Assembly: GCA_963210315.1 (NCBI GenBank)
Contig: OY723238.1
Coordinates: 2,480,001-2,544,000 of the forward strand
Direction of reading: 5' to 3'
DNA length: 64,000 nucleotides
Source: Rhynchopus euleeides
Lineage: Eukaryota > Euglenozoa > Diplonemea > Diplonemida > Diplonemidae
Under the pieces are notes generated by a model. That model saw nothing but the letters and a program-made list of their open reading frames with translations. It was not told the DNA's origin and made no database searches. Within the stretch, counting starts at the first letter, position 1; every line of letters begins with the position of its first letter. Both the position numbers and the translations under genes were made by a program. This document shows, one piece after another, positions 10,615-20,908 of the stretch.

Positions 10615-10800
10615 CGCATTTGCCCTGGACCGCTGGTCATGATTGCCCCGGGCCCTTAGTTGACCAGGGGGCAGGCCTTCTGAAGCCCGACAATCGGGGC
10701 TTTGTATTGCAGGCAGTGAGGGAAGGTGGCGGCCTGAAACACAGCATCAGAAGAGCACGTCTGTGCGTGGGGTTGTCGGGGAGGGGAAGGGAGGGGAACT

Positions 10801-11937
10801 ATGGAAGTGTCAGTGCGTCATGTGGAGAGCGGGCGGAGCTGTGTCGTCGGTGTTGCGGATGGCGGGACCGTGCTCAGCCTGAAGGCGGATGCGGTCAAGG
10901 AGATGTTCGCGGGTTCCATCAACGCAGACCGAAAGGCTGCAGGGCTGGCGGCACGCATCGAAGGGTGTGACGAGGACCTGGACGATGCAGAGCGCGTTGC
11001 CAACACGGGTCTCGAGGTTGGGGATCCTGTCCAGCTCGTCCGCAGGTGGCCACACGTCAAGGCTCCTGCTGTCTACAACAATGGGCGGGACCACAGCAGC
11101 AATGTTCAACGCATCACACTGTCGAGGTGTGGCACCCTGTGTTCAGTGGGATACAGGTCAGGACGCATCACTGTGTTTGACACCACTACTGCTGATGAGG
11201 TGGCGGACCTCACACATGGAGATGCCAGCATTTGGAGCACAGCGTTCTCAGTCTGTGGGACGTGGCTGGCAACGTGCTCAGGGGACAGCACCATCCGCGT
11301 GTGGCTGACAGCAACGTGGGAACAGGTGTGGTGTCTGGAGGAGCACGGTACGCAGGTGTATTTTGCAGAGTGGACATACTGTGGGCGTCTCGTGTCGGGT
11401 GACGAAGCTGGGAAGGTGTGTGTGTGGGACTTGGAGGACACACCAAGTGCCACAGTGCTGGAGGGGCACATGGATCCTGTTTATGGGATTGCAGTGTCAA
11501 CTACGAGGATCTTCACCGGGTCAAAGGACAGCACCATCCGTGTGTACGACATCAGCACCCTCACCCGCACCGACACCCTGTCTGATCACACAGGCGCGGT
11601 GAACCACATCGCCCTGACGAACGACGAGCAGCACCTGGTGTCGTGCTCTGATGGCAAGTCACTGAAGGTGTGGTGCACAACCACCCTCACCTGCATCTGT
11701 GCTGTTGCTCTCTCTGAGACCCCGATCCTCCTTGCCGTGTCACAGCCAGGTGATGTCGTGGCAATATCCTTTATTGGTCACACCAACAAGTTGTTCGGCC
11801 TCAGCACTTTGGAGTGCTTCGGGCAAGTGCATTCAAAGGGTACGAGTGTTGCACTCAGCCCGTGTGGGAGGTGGGTCTTCACATCAAACTCCTCTTCTGT
11901 GAATGTGTGTGACGTTTGGCGTGAGGGCAGCACTTAG
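10801..11937 (+). CDS. Ubl-WD40 repeat protein, tandem copy 1 (whole)
   Basis: This intronless 378-residue protein starts at the ATG shared by all three copies. Residues 1-82 look like a ubiquitin-like fold: a first strand MEVSVRHVESGR, TVLSLKADAVKEMF as strand plus helix, and the closing strand VGDPVQLVRR, much like the hydrophobic last strand of ubiquitin; there is no diglycine tail. Residues about 95-378 form seven WD40 blades ending ITVFDT, IRVWLT, VCVWDL, IRVYDI, LKVWCT, LFGLST and VNVCDV, enough for a closed propeller. WD40 propellers bind partner proteins; with a Ubl domain a role near the ubiquitin system is possible but not shown. Upstream and downstream blocks are shared with copies 2 and 3, so the duplicated unit includes flanking DNA. 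Confidence 0.88.
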   Translation: MEVSVRHVESGRSCVVGVADGGTVLSLKADAVKEMFAGSINADRKAAGLAARIEGCDEDLDDAERVANTGLEVGDPVQLVRRWPHVKAPAVYNNGRDHSSNVQRITLSRCGTLCSVGYRSGRITVFDTTTADEVADLTHGDASIWSTAFSVCGTWLATCSGDSTIRVWLTATWEQVWCLEEHGTQVYFAEWTYCGRLVSGDEAGKVCVWDLEDTPSATVLEGHMDPVYGIAVSTTRIFTGSKDSTIRVYDISTLTRTDTLSDHTGAVNHIALTNDEQHLVSCSDGKSLKVWCTTTLTCICAVALSETPILLAVSQPGDVVAISFIGHTNKLFGLSTLECFGQVHSKGTSVALSPCGRWVFTSNSSSVNVCDVWREGST

Positions 11938-12228
11938 GCAACCTCTTACCTGCTTGTGTGCTTGCGGACCCTGCTGGTTGGAGGCAGCGTGCACTGCATC
12001 TGAGGTGCGACTGCTCAGGATGACACAGTGCTTCCAGACTGCCTCTGCCCCCACCCTCCCAAGCCCCTCCAACCACTCTGCCCCTTGATCCTTTCTGTAC
12101 GCTACATCACGTCCCTGTGTTTGCTGTTCCCCACTGTGCCCACCAACATGCCACATTCACCCACGTCAGAAGAGCACGTGTGTGCGTGAGGACCGTGGGG
12201 TTGTCGGGGAGGGGAGGAGAGGGGACGG

Positions 12229-13293
12229 ATGGAAGTGTCAGTGCGTCATGTGGAGAGCGGGCGGAGCTGTGTCGTCGGTGTTGCGGATGGCGGGACCGTG
12301 CTCAGCCTGAAGGCGGATGCGGTCAAGGAGATGTTCGCGGGTTCCATCAACGCAGACCGGGAGGCTGCAGGGCTGGCGGCACGCATCGAAGGGTGTGACG
12401 AGGACCTGGACGATGCAGAGCGCGTTGCCAACACGGGTCTCGAGGTTGGGGATCCTGTCCAGCTCGTCCGCAGGTGGCCACACGTCAACGCTCCCGCTGT
12501 CTACTGCAGTGCTCATGGGGCGGATCACGAGTTCATCACACTGTCGAGGTGTGGCACCCTGTGTTCAGTGTCGTACACGACAGGACACGTCACTGTGTTC
12601 GACACCACGACTGCTGATGAGGTGGCGGACCTCACACATGGGGACGAGGCGATTAACACTACAGCCTTCTCAGTGTGTGGGAGGTGGCTGGCAACGTGCT
12701 CACAGGACAGCACCATCTGCGTGTGGCTAACAACAACGTGGGAACAGGTGTGGTGTCTGGAGGAGCACGACACACCGGTGTTGAGTGCAGGGTGGACACA
12801 CTGTGGACGTCTCGTGTCGGGTGACGCTGATGGGAAGGTGTGTGTGTGGGACTTGGAGGGCACACCAAGTGCCGCAGTGCTGGAGGGGCACAGCGGGCCT
12901 GTTTCTGGGATTCCAGTGTCAACTACGAGGATCTTCACCGGGTCAGACGACAAGACCATCCGTGTGTATGACATCAGCACCCTCACCCACACCGACACCC
13001 TGTCTGAGCACACAGGTGGTGTGTACCACATCGCCCTGACTCAGGACGAGCAGCACCTGGTGTCGTGCTCTGGTGACAAGTCACTGAAGGTGTGGTGCAC
13101 AACCACCCTCACCTGCATCCGCTCTGTCACCTTCTCTGCTACCCCGTTCCTGCTTGCTGTGTCACAGCCAGGTGATGTTGTGGCAGTGTCCTTTGGAGGT
13201 CGCACCAAGTTGTGCAGCCTCAGCACCTTGGAGTGCTTGGGACAAGTGGAGTCAGAGGGTGATGGTGTTGCACTCAGCCCGTGTGGGAGGTGA
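12229..13293 (+). CDS. Ubl-WD40 repeat protein, tandem copy 2 (C-terminally shortened)
   Basis: The first 85 or so residues are almost identical to copy 1; the propeller is more diverged. The reading frame stops after the conserved SPCGR, where copies 1 and 3 have TGG (Trp); here it is TGA. Downstream the sequence still matches the family's last 24 codons in the same frame to a TAG at 13366-13368. The change therefore removes the last strand of blade seven and also creates a perfect GTGAGT donor-like hexamer. The protein may be unstable, or the site may be spliced. Its 3' flank shares the GCTTGTGTGCTTGCGG block with copies 1 and 3. Confidence 0.82.
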   Translation: MEVSVRHVESGRSCVVGVADGGTVLSLKADAVKEMFAGSINADREAAGLAARIEGCDEDLDDAERVANTGLEVGDPVQLVRRWPHVNAPAVYCSAHGADHEFITLSRCGTLCSVSYTTGHVTVFDTTTADEVADLTHGDEAINTTAFSVCGRWLATCSQDSTICVWLTTTWEQVWCLEEHDTPVLSAGWTHCGRLVSGDADGKVCVWDLEGTPSAAVLEGHSGPVSGIPVSTTRIFTGSDDKTIRVYDISTLTHTDTLSEHTGGVYHIALTQDEQHLVSCSGDKSLKVWCTTTLTCIRSVTFSATPFLLAVSQPGDVVAVSFGGRTKLCSLSTLECLGQVESEGDGVALSPCGR

Positions 13294-13968
13294 GTCTTCA
13301 CATCAAGCAACAACTCTTCTGTGAATGTGTGTGCTGTGTGTGACGTTCCGGGTGAGGGCAGCACTTAGGCAACCTCTTCTGCTTGTGTGCTTGCGGTGCA
13401 CTGCCTTGCTCGTTGCCTCCCAGCACAGCACCTCCTGACCCTGCTGGTTGGAGGCAGCGTGCACTGCATCTGAGGTGCGACTGCTCAGGATGACACAGTG
13501 CTTCCAGACAGCCTCTGCCCCCACCCTCCCGAGCCCCTCCAACCCCTGTGTAGTGCGACACAGCATGTGTGATACTGCCCCGGGTGCCGAGTGAGACCCG
13601 GTTAGTGAGCGCGTAGCCATGCGTCGTACCTGCGGCTGTCCGAGGCCGACCTGCTGCGTGCTCCCTGCGTCTGGATTGTTCCGTTGTCGCAGGCAGGAAG
13701 GGTGCGAGAGGCGCAAAGCCACCTCAAATCATCACCATAATTTTGTCCACTTTCTTGCCCTGTCTCAAATCCTGAGACACCCGACTTGTGCGTGCACCGT
13801 GCCTACATGATTCACTGCCCACTCCCTACCAATCTCCCTCCTCGCGAGCTGTATCATCCCACGGGACATTGGAATCGATACAGCTCGCAACAAGCTTCCA
13901 CATTTGTTGCATCACATTCACACAGCAACAGCCCCTCAGTGACCCCCCCCCCCCCCCGCCTTTCCCAC

Positions 13969-16047
13969 ATGACAGCGCCGGTGTCAAAGAGACGCTCATC
14001 CAATGCCCCACTCGCTGTACATGACGAGCAGGTGCAGAGCATCAACGCCACACTTGCCCAAGTGGAGCTTGTGCAGTCGGACCTGCTGAAGCGGCTCGAC
14101 TCCACGCGGCGCCTCCCAGTAACCGGCAGCAGCAAAGCCTTCTCCAGGCGTGCTTCTGAAGTAGAAGCCCTCCTGGCCTCAGAAGTGAGCGAGCGGAAGC
14201 TTGTCAACGCGATACTCGCGAAGCGAGACGAGGAGCTCGCCCTCGTCCTCTGCAGGGAGGAGGTCCAAACAAACAAGCTGCGGAGGCTGATCGACAGGCT
14301 TGTGAAGCAGCGCGCCGCAGACCGGGAGAGGTACTCCAAGCTGCAGGAGGATATGTTCGAGGAGCGCCGCTCCTCCTCACGCTACAGGGAGTCCCTCATC
14401 CTCGACCTCCGCGCGGAGCAGATCCGCCTGCTGGGCGACATCCACGAGGCAGACGCAAAGCGGAGATATGTCGCCAGCGAAGACCTCCCCACGGTCTGCA
14501 GCCACTGCTTCGAAGGGTTCTTCCGCCACGGCGCCCCGCCCCCGCAGAAGCACAAAGAGCGCTGCGACATCCTCTCCTTCATGCACTGCTGCGAGCGCCG
14601 CCTCCGAGAGGAGATGACAGGGCGTGTCGCGCTGCTGGAGCACCGCCTCGCCTCCTCCCCAGCCGCCGGGGAGGCGGCCCCCGCAGAGCCGAAGCCGAGC
14701 CGCGCCGCGCGGAATCTCGCGAAGAGCCGGGTTTACACCGGACTCCGCGTGCTGAGGTCCGTCTGCAACGAGCTCCGGGCGACCCTCGCAAAAGGGATGG
14801 GGGACATCACGCCGCTCGCCGCCTCCGCCCAGGCAGCAGGGGCGGCCCTCACAGAGGCTGCCGGGAAGGCAGCACTGCAGCTCACCGCCCTGCAGGGGCA
14901 GATCGCCCTGGCGAGTGCGGTGCGTCAGGGGGGGCTTGGCGGCGACTCCGGCGGGCTCAACCTCCCTTCGCCGGGTCGCTCTGCGGGGCGCCGCATCAGC
15001 CTCCTGCCGCCGGAGGGCGCTGCCGGCAGCAACGCGGCGGCAGGCCGCGGAGGTGGTGCCTGGGGCGGGGCGCAGCAGCAGCAGCAGCAGCACCCCAACG
15101 GCAGCGGCAGCCTCGGCGGCGCTGCCGGCCACAGGAGGTCCATCGCCCCGCCGCGCGGCGCGGCACCCCAGGCAGCGGGGCATGCCGTGCGGGGTGCTGC
15201 TGCCGCCGGAGGGGCGGGCGGAGGCGCAGGCGATGGGGCGGGGCTGCTGCGGGGCGACATCTCCATCCCCGCGACCCCGGGGGTGGGGGCGGGTGTGAGA
15301 TCCGGCGGTGGGGGTGGTGGTGGCGGCGGCGGTGGCGGCGGCGCCCCCTCCGGGGGTTCCGGGGGTGGGGGTGGAGGTGGGGGTGCTGCCGTCGGCAGCA
15401 GCGGCAGGTCCGGAGGGCCAGCCCCCTCTGCAGTGCCGCCCGGCGGCACCTCGTGCGACGCGGTGGTTTCCCTCGAGGATATCGCGGTGCCCGCCTCCAC
15501 AGGCACGCCCTGCAGTGGTGGGGTGGGGGCGGGTGTGGCTGTGCCGGCATGCTCTCCTGCTAGCCTAGCGCCCCTCGGTACAGCAGCGCAGCAGGGCACG
15601 GAGGACCCCGGTGGTGGTGGTGGTGGTGGTCCGGCGCTGCAGGACCCGTCGGCGGTGGCGGTGACGGAGGCGGTGGGCAGCGTTGCGGCGGAGTCGGGTG
15701 GGGCCCGGAAGGGTGGCGGGGAGCGGGGTGGTGGTGGTGGTGGTGGTGGTGGTGGGGATGGGGATGGGGAGGTGGGGATGGGGGCGGGCGGTGTTGCGGT
15801 TTCAGAGGCATCCCTGCCGCTGCCGCCGGCGCCGCTGCCGCCGCCGGCAGAGCCGTCGCCCTTTGCGAAGCTAATGAGCAAGAAAAAGGCGGAAGGTGGC
15901 GATGGTGGTGGTGGTGGTGGGGGTGGGCCCCAGCCTGCCCCCGGAGCTGCCGGAAGCGAGAGTGCCCTCCTCCCCGCGCTGCCCCCACAGGCACAGAAGC
16001 CGGTGAAGCCCCGTCCCCAAAGGGCGAATCGGTGGAGTGACTTGTGA
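13969..16047 (+). CDS. Coiled-coil protein with Gly-rich low-complexity tail
   Basis: The 692-residue frame has its start taken at the ATG at 13969 because upstream codons are a poly-Pro shadow of a C-run. Residues about 18-165 are a strongly charged, heptad-like helix (coiled coil). Residues about 171-193 contain CSHC, then an His and a Cys in the order C-x2-C-x14-H-x3-C, a possible zinc site. Residues about 235-320 are again helical. From about 330 on the sequence is Gly, Ala, Pro and Gln homopolymer (GGN and CAG triplet runs), ending in a basic PVKPRPQRANRWSDL. I do not recognise the family; a scaffold or cytoskeletal role would be a guess. It lies between WD40 copies 2 and 3. Confidence 0.7.
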   Translation: MTAPVSKRRSSNAPLAVHDEQVQSINATLAQVELVQSDLLKRLDSTRRLPVTGSSKAFSRRASEVEALLASEVSERKLVNAILAKRDEELALVLCREEVQTNKLRRLIDRLVKQRAADRERYSKLQEDMFEERRSSSRYRESLILDLRAEQIRLLGDIHEADAKRRYVASEDLPTVCSHCFEGFFRHGAPPPQKHKERCDILSFMHCCERRLREEMTGRVALLEHRLASSPAAGEAAPAEPKPSRAARNLAKSRVYTGLRVLRSVCNELRATLAKGMGDITPLAASAQAAGAALTEAAGKAALQLTALQGQIALASAVRQGGLGGDSGGLNLPSPGRSAGRRISLLPPEGAAGSNAAAGRGGGAWGGAQQQQQQHPNGSGSLGGAAGHRRSIAPPRGAAPQAAGHAVRGAAAAGGAGGGAGDGAGLLRGDISIPATPGVGAGVRSGGGGGGGGGGGGGAPSGGSGGGGGGGGAAVGSSGRSGGPAPSAVPPGGTSCDAVVSLEDIAVPASTGTPCSGGVGAGVAVPACSPASLAPLGTAAQQGTEDPGGGGGGGPALQDPSAVAVTEAVGSVAAESGGARKGGGERGGGGGGGGGGDGDGEVGMGAGGVAVSEASLPLPPAPLPPPAEPSPFAKLMSKKKAEGGDGGGGGGGGPQPAPGAAGSESALLPALPPQAQKPVKPRPQRANRWSDL

Positions 16048-17340
16048 TATTCTGCAGGAACGGATCGCTTTTCGCGCTTGATAGACCCGTGGCACGCCCG
16101 AGGGTGTTCCGGTCAGCGCCTTCGTTGTGCTTAGGGGGGATGGGGTACACACCTGGGTCTCACCAGGTGGGTGTGGGTTTGGGCTTTCGTTGTTGTTGGC
16201 GTCGTTGTGCGCTCAGAGTGTGCTCTAGTTCCTATAGGGACAGTGCTACGCACCTGACCACAGGGAAGAAGTTTGCTTTACAGGCCTGAACAGGAGCTGC
16301 GCGGAAGCAGTGTGGGACAAACCCACAACTGCTTCTGGACTGAGCATGTTCCCCGTTTGTCATCTCTTTTCCGTTTTCCTCGAGTCACAAAACCGCTCGT
16401 TGGGGCGACGAAGTCACCACAGAAGTTCTTCGGTTCACCTTCAAATGAGGATCCTCGCTACCAGTCACAGCAGTCACGCCTTGTCAGTCAGTGAGGAGAA
16501 GCGGGCCACCGGTTACTTGTTTCTGACTCAGTCGCAATGATTGACAGCGTGTCGCCGGTGCGACAATCCTGAAGCAAAACCAGAGCAAGCTCTTGAGATG
16601 CAAGACACCACGGGATGGTCTCCCGGTGCTCGTTGTGTTTCGGCGCTAACACACTCCAACCTCACCTGGTGCGCCTCATCAGGTGTGAGCCAGGATCAAA
16701 GGAACCTAAGAGGATCAGCCTTAGGCCAACGAGACTTTCTTGCATTCACAACTGGTCGCGAAGGCCCGAAGAAGGAGGACATGCACCAAAATCTCACAGG
16801 TGTCGGCACCGAAGCGAATATATCAAAGGTCAGATAGATTGCTGCACATGCCACCATGGCGAGCCCCTTTATCAAGAGGCTGCCTGTGCCCACGCCTTGC
16901 AGTTCTGCAGTTGTATGGGTTGTTGACTGTTCCCCCCGCCTCCCCGCGCCCACCCTCCAGCTTGTTGTTTGCAGATGCAGTTGCGTCGCCAGGGAGGCTC
17001 TGGATTGGACAGACTGGAAACGACGGCGGCAGGACCGTTCCTTCTGGTCCTTGCACACCCCTCAGGTGCACAGGGGTCCCAGAAGTTGGAAAGGAGAGGA
17101 ATCCAAAGGTACGGCAGTCAGCGGTCTGCAGTGGTCTGGAATATCGGACAGAGGTTCTTGCTAGATAGCTGCTGCAGGTTGGAGATGCGGAGTGAACCGC
17201 ACTCTGACAGTTCGCATGCTGCTTCTTGACACTTCGCATTCCACTATTTCTCCGCCACACGCCCACAAACAGCACGGCACAACACCTTCACCACGTCAGA
17301 AAAGCACGTCAGTGCGTGAGCACCGTGCGGTATCGTTGAG
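16048..17340. other. Intergenic region, no gene seen
   Basis: This is about 1.3 kb between the coiled-coil gene and WD40 copy 3. I find no frame with coding character and no repeat shared with the rest of the window. The last 60 bp are the conserved upstream block of the WD40 family (CACGTCAGAAAAGCACG and a GGGGAAGAGAGGGGAAGG purine tract). Confidence 0.6.
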
Positions 17341-17705
17341 GGGAAGAGAGGGGAAGGATGGAAGTGTCGGTGCGTCATGTGGAGAGCGGGCGGAGCTGTG
17401 TCGTCGGTGTTGCGGATGGCGGGACCGTGCTCAGCCTGAAGGCGGATGCGGTCAAGGAGATGTTCGCGGGTTCCATCAACGCAGACCGGGAGGCTGCAGG
17501 GCTGGCGGCACGCATCGAAGGGTGTGACGAGGACCTGGACGATGCAGAGCGCGTTGCCAACACGGGTCTCGAGGTTGGGGATCCTGTCCAGCTCGTCCGC
17601 AGGTGGCCACACGTCAACGCTCCTGCTGTCTACAGCAGGGGGTATGAGCATGGCGTCCACGGCATCACACTGTCGAGGTGTGGCATGCTGTGTTCAGTGG
17701 GGTAC

Positions 17706-17917
17706 ATTCAGTAAACTTGTTTAAGCACCTTCGGTGCGACTAGGGAGTCAAGGGAGGACTAGAGAAGACGACTTCCCTGTGCGTATTTGTTTTTCTACCA
17801 CTTGCAACAACAGTTTTCTTGCAAGGTTGGAAGGGGGGCGAACGGAACAAACACCACCCTTCATCAGGCCAACGAGTGGTGTTTTGCTCCCTGCCTTCGC
17901 CCCTCCGTACGTCAGCT
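17706..17917 (+). repeat. YR element 2, A1 repeat
   Basis: This 212-bp repeat is matched by A2 at 22461-22672. It carries two small hairpins: GCACCTTCGGTGC at 17725-17737, and a stem with arms AAACACCAC and GTGGTGTTT around 17849-17884 whose loop includes TTCATCAGG. The second hairpin has a counterpart in YR element 1 and in several remnants; the first has counterparts in remnants only. Confidence 0.88.
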
Positions 17918-17939
17918 CGCCACACACTCCACACGCACA

Positions 17940-18980
17940 ATGGCGGAAATCGTATCTGGCAAGCGTTTCTACTTCCAGATGTCGAAGTGCCTTGCCGCTA
18001 AGTTCGGCATGGCGCCAAAGTGCGTGAAGACGGCGGTGGCCCACCTCCTCCGCGTGAGCACGGTTTCCGTGCAGGGGGAGGTGGTCCTCGCCACGTGGAA
18101 GTCTGTGGTGGCGGACGAGGAGGAGGAGGAAGAGCGAGTGCGTTTCGTTCTGGCGGAGGTGACGAGCACTGCCGTTGAGGCGTGGACTCAGTTCACGACC
18201 CGTAGGCTGATGCTGTGCCTTGCCGCACTGCGGAAGGCGATGGAGGAGGATGACTTCGTCGCGGCAGTGGAGGCCCCCGACCGGCTCGCCAAGTCGGCGG
18301 CATCGGAGCTGGGGGCGGGCAGCCCCACCGAGGCGGAGGTGGTGGCGGCCGAGAAGGCCCCGGAGGAGACGCCGCAGCGGAAGGTGCGCGGGGAGGTGAA
18401 GAAGGTGAAGGTCCCAGAGGCACCGAAGGAGGACAAGCCCGACAGCATGGACGAAGAAGAGGACGACGACCTGCCTGCACCGGGTGTTGACCGCAGCCTC
18501 ACGGCCGAGCAGGTGGAGCTGGACCCGGCGAGGTGGCTGAACCTCTCCGACCTCCAGCTGATGCGCCTCCAGGTGCTGCTGGAGAGGTACGTCCCGCAAC
18601 AGCAGGGGGAGGCGCGCACCATCCTCGATGCCCTGCTGAAGCACATGATGACTCTGCTGCAGGGCGCTGCCCCCTCGACGCTGCTGGGAGATATCTTCAA
18701 AACCTTTCTCTATCACCACCATAAGGCGGAGCGGGGTGTGAGGGCCGCTACCGCCTTCATCGATCACCTGAATGTGGACGAGCGGGCGCCGAAGGCGCTG
18801 AAGGAGGCGACGCACATTGCCATGCGGTGCGGCACGAAGCGCACGACGCAGGAGCAGGGGGAGGGCCGACGAAGCGGGGACGGCGGGGGGGGGGAGTCCA
18901 GCAGGATGCGCTACCGGGACCAGCAGCCTGTCCCTCCGCCGGTTTTTCGGAAGAACAACCGGTACTACCCCCGGAAGTGA
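17940..18980 (+). CDS. YR element 2, gag-like protein
   Basis: The 346-residue frame starts at the first ATG after the A1 repeat. It has an acidic and Lys-rich middle (about residues 135-180), helical segments (185-290) and a short basic C-terminus. Position suggests a gag-like role. The recombinase frame overlaps its 3' end in another reading frame. Confidence 0.55.
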   Translation: MAEIVSGKRFYFQMSKCLAAKFGMAPKCVKTAVAHLLRVSTVSVQGEVVLATWKSVVADEEEEEERVRFVLAEVTSTAVEAWTQFTTRRLMLCLAALRKAMEEDDFVAAVEAPDRLAKSAASELGAGSPTEAEVVAAEKAPEETPQRKVRGEVKKVKVPEAPKEDKPDSMDEEEDDDLPAPGVDRSLTAEQVELDPARWLNLSDLQLMRLQVLLERYVPQQQGEARTILDALLKHMMTLLQGAAPSTLLGDIFKTFLYHHHKAERGVRAATAFIDHLNVDERAPKALKEATHIAMRCGTKRTTQEQGEGRRSGDGGGGESSRMRYRDQQPVPPPVFRKNNRYYPRK

Positions 18981-20530
18981 CCGCCCCGACAGAACCCCGT
19001 GCAGCCTCGAGCGCACCATCGGGGCACCGTGCAGCGTACCGCGCACAGGAGCAACCCAGCCGTGCAGCCATGAGCGCACCATCGGGACATCGTGCAGCGT
19101 ACCGCGCACAGGAGAAACCCAGTCGTGCAGCCTCGAGCGCACAGAACAATCGTGCAGCTTCAAGCGCACAGAAAACACGCGCAGCCTCGAGCGCGCAGAA
19201 ATCGAACAACAGTGCAGCCCACTGGGGCGCACCGACAGAACGCCGTGCAGCTTCAAGCGCACAGAAAAAGAACATTCGTGCAGCCTCCGGCGCACAGACA
19301 GAACGACCTGCAGCATATCGCGAGCAGGAACCGAGCAACATGGTGGCCCCAAGGGGGCGGGCGAGACACCAAGGGACAGCGGGCCCACGGGGCGCCCGAC
19401 GTGCTGCAACACGCGCACAGACCCCGAGCAACCGTGCAGCCGTGGGCGCACAGAACTCCCAACCGGCGGATCAGGATTCCGAGCAAGTGACCCCGCCGCG
19501 CCCGGGAGCGGGAACCAGGTACCGGGATCTGCAGCCGGTGCCCCCGCCGGAGCTCCAGCAGGGGGAAGCAGCGGGGGACGTGTCCTGGAGGGAACGGAGA
19601 GAACTGGACCATGCCATTTTCTCGATTCGGGACACCAAGGAGCTGGGCAGGGCGGTGAGAGAACGCACCTCGTGGGACACCATGTGCAAGTTTGCAGTGG
19701 GTCCACAGACAGCGCAAGGCAGCGACAGGGTCTGGGCGGTGTTCCAGAAGTATTGCGACGAGCACGGGTTTTCGCCGACCGAAGCTGCGCTCCTGCGGTA
19801 CGCCCACAGCGCCCTGGAGACGGCGGGTCCGAAGACGGTGGCCGCATACGTCCGGAAGATACTGCACCGCTGCAAGCAGACGGGCATCAGGGGCGTGCGG
19901 ACACGCAGGGTGCAGGACACGGTACGAGCCTTGACCCGGATGTCGTCGGCGGTGCGCTCCGTGCAAGCGCCCCCGGTAAGTACGCAGCAGGTGGCAGCGG
20001 CAACAAAGGCGCTGGAGGAGGGGGGAGATCTACAAGCAGCGGCTTTTGTGGCAATGACGTGGCTAACCCGTTCCAGGGTCCCGGATCTGCGCTTCATGAC
20101 GTCGAAAGACTGGGCAGAGCTCGAGAACAGCGGGGGGCCGCCAGCAACCGTGGGTGCAAAGCTGTATGCGAAGGAGAAGGGCGCGAAAGAGGCACGCCCT
20201 GGGATTTATCTCCCACCAGGGCGCCTGACAGGGGTGGCCGTGCGATTCTGGCGGCAGTGGCAGGGGACGGGGTACGCCTTCGGGGGAGAGTCGGGCGAGT
20301 ATGTGGACCTGAAGAGGAGGATCCACAGCGCTCTCCCCGAGGGGTCGTGGCTGCATTCCCTGAAGAGGGGGGCAGCCCACGAGATCGAGGAGACGGGGGT
20401 GTGCGACGAGGACGTCTCCCGTTTCCTGCGTCACTCGAAAAACAACTGGAATGTGACGCAGAAGTACCTCAACCCGACGAACGCCTACCGACGGGAGAGG
20501 GAGAAGACCCTCCTGGGTACCCTGCAATGA
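18827..20530 (+). CDS. YR element 2, tyrosine recombinase
   Basis: The frame is open from 18827. Its first about 220 residues are a degenerate RAASSAQ-type repeat encoded by a roughly 21-nt tandem DNA repeat (about 18995-19450). The recombinase proper is about residues 255-567: a helical SAM-like part followed by the catalytic signature, with an Arg in TRSRVPDLRF, His and Arg in LHSLKRGAAHEI, and His with the terminal Tyr in FLRHSKNNWNVTQKYL. This is the integration enzyme of the element. The true start is uncertain because of the overlap with the upstream frame. Confidence 0.8.
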   Translation: MRHEAHDAGAGGGPTKRGRRGGGVQQDALPGPAACPSAGFSEEQPVLPPEVTAPTEPRAASSAPSGHRAAYRAQEQPSRAAMSAPSGHRAAYRAQEKPSRAASSAQNNRAASSAQKTRAASSAQKSNNSAAHWGAPTERRAASSAQKKNIRAASGAQTERPAAYREQEPSNMVAPRGRARHQGTAGPRGARRAATRAQTPSNRAAVGAQNSQPADQDSEQVTPPRPGAGTRYRDLQPVPPPELQQGEAAGDVSWRERRELDHAIFSIRDTKELGRAVRERTSWDTMCKFAVGPQTAQGSDRVWAVFQKYCDEHGFSPTEAALLRYAHSALETAGPKTVAAYVRKILHRCKQTGIRGVRTRRVQDTVRALTRMSSAVRSVQAPPVSTQQVAAATKALEEGGDLQAAAFVAMTWLTRSRVPDLRFMTSKDWAELENSGGPPATVGAKLYAKEKGAKEARPGIYLPPGRLTGVAVRFWRQWQGTGYAFGGESGEYVDLKRRIHSALPEGSWLHSLKRGAAHEIEETGVCDEDVSRFLRHSKNNWNVTQKYLNPTNAYRREREKTLLGTLQ

Positions 20531-20908
20531 GGGGGGAGGTGACGCGAGCGGCGGCGGAGCAGGCGGAGGCCCTTGTGGAGCGAGGATGTGCCCGTGGGTA
20601 CGGCGAGCTGGACGATGACTGCCTGAGCGAGCCAGGCGAAATGCACGACTACACCAGCACGCGGGGCCCCTGTGCCATGGCAGGCCGGGCGGTGGGACGC
20701 AAGCAGCGCCTTGACGACTTCCCCACGGGCGTGCTCGACCTGGAGGCCGTGCGGCGTATGGCTGAGGAACTGGGAAAATCGGCGCACTTTCTGCTGTGGT
20801 GCACATCGGGTCGGGTGTTTGCAGAATCTCTGTCTGAGAGTGTCCCAGTGCCGGGACCGAAGAGCGATCTGCGCCCGAGTTTTGTGACGGCGTTGCTGAA
20901 GGCGGGGG

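Noticed and set aside
10801-11937. Bacterial-type operon of WD40 genes
   Set aside because: Copies are separated by non-coding DNA with their own upstream blocks and by an unrelated gene; tandem gene duplication explains them.
14925-15881. Minus-strand Pro/Ser-rich frame in the coiled-coil gene
   Set aside because: Complement of Gly/Ala codon repeats; low complexity only.
17748-19847. 699-codon open frame on the minus strand of YR element 2
   Set aside because: Opposite-strand shadow of the gag-like and recombinase frames, with repetitive composition from the RAASSAQ tandem repeat.
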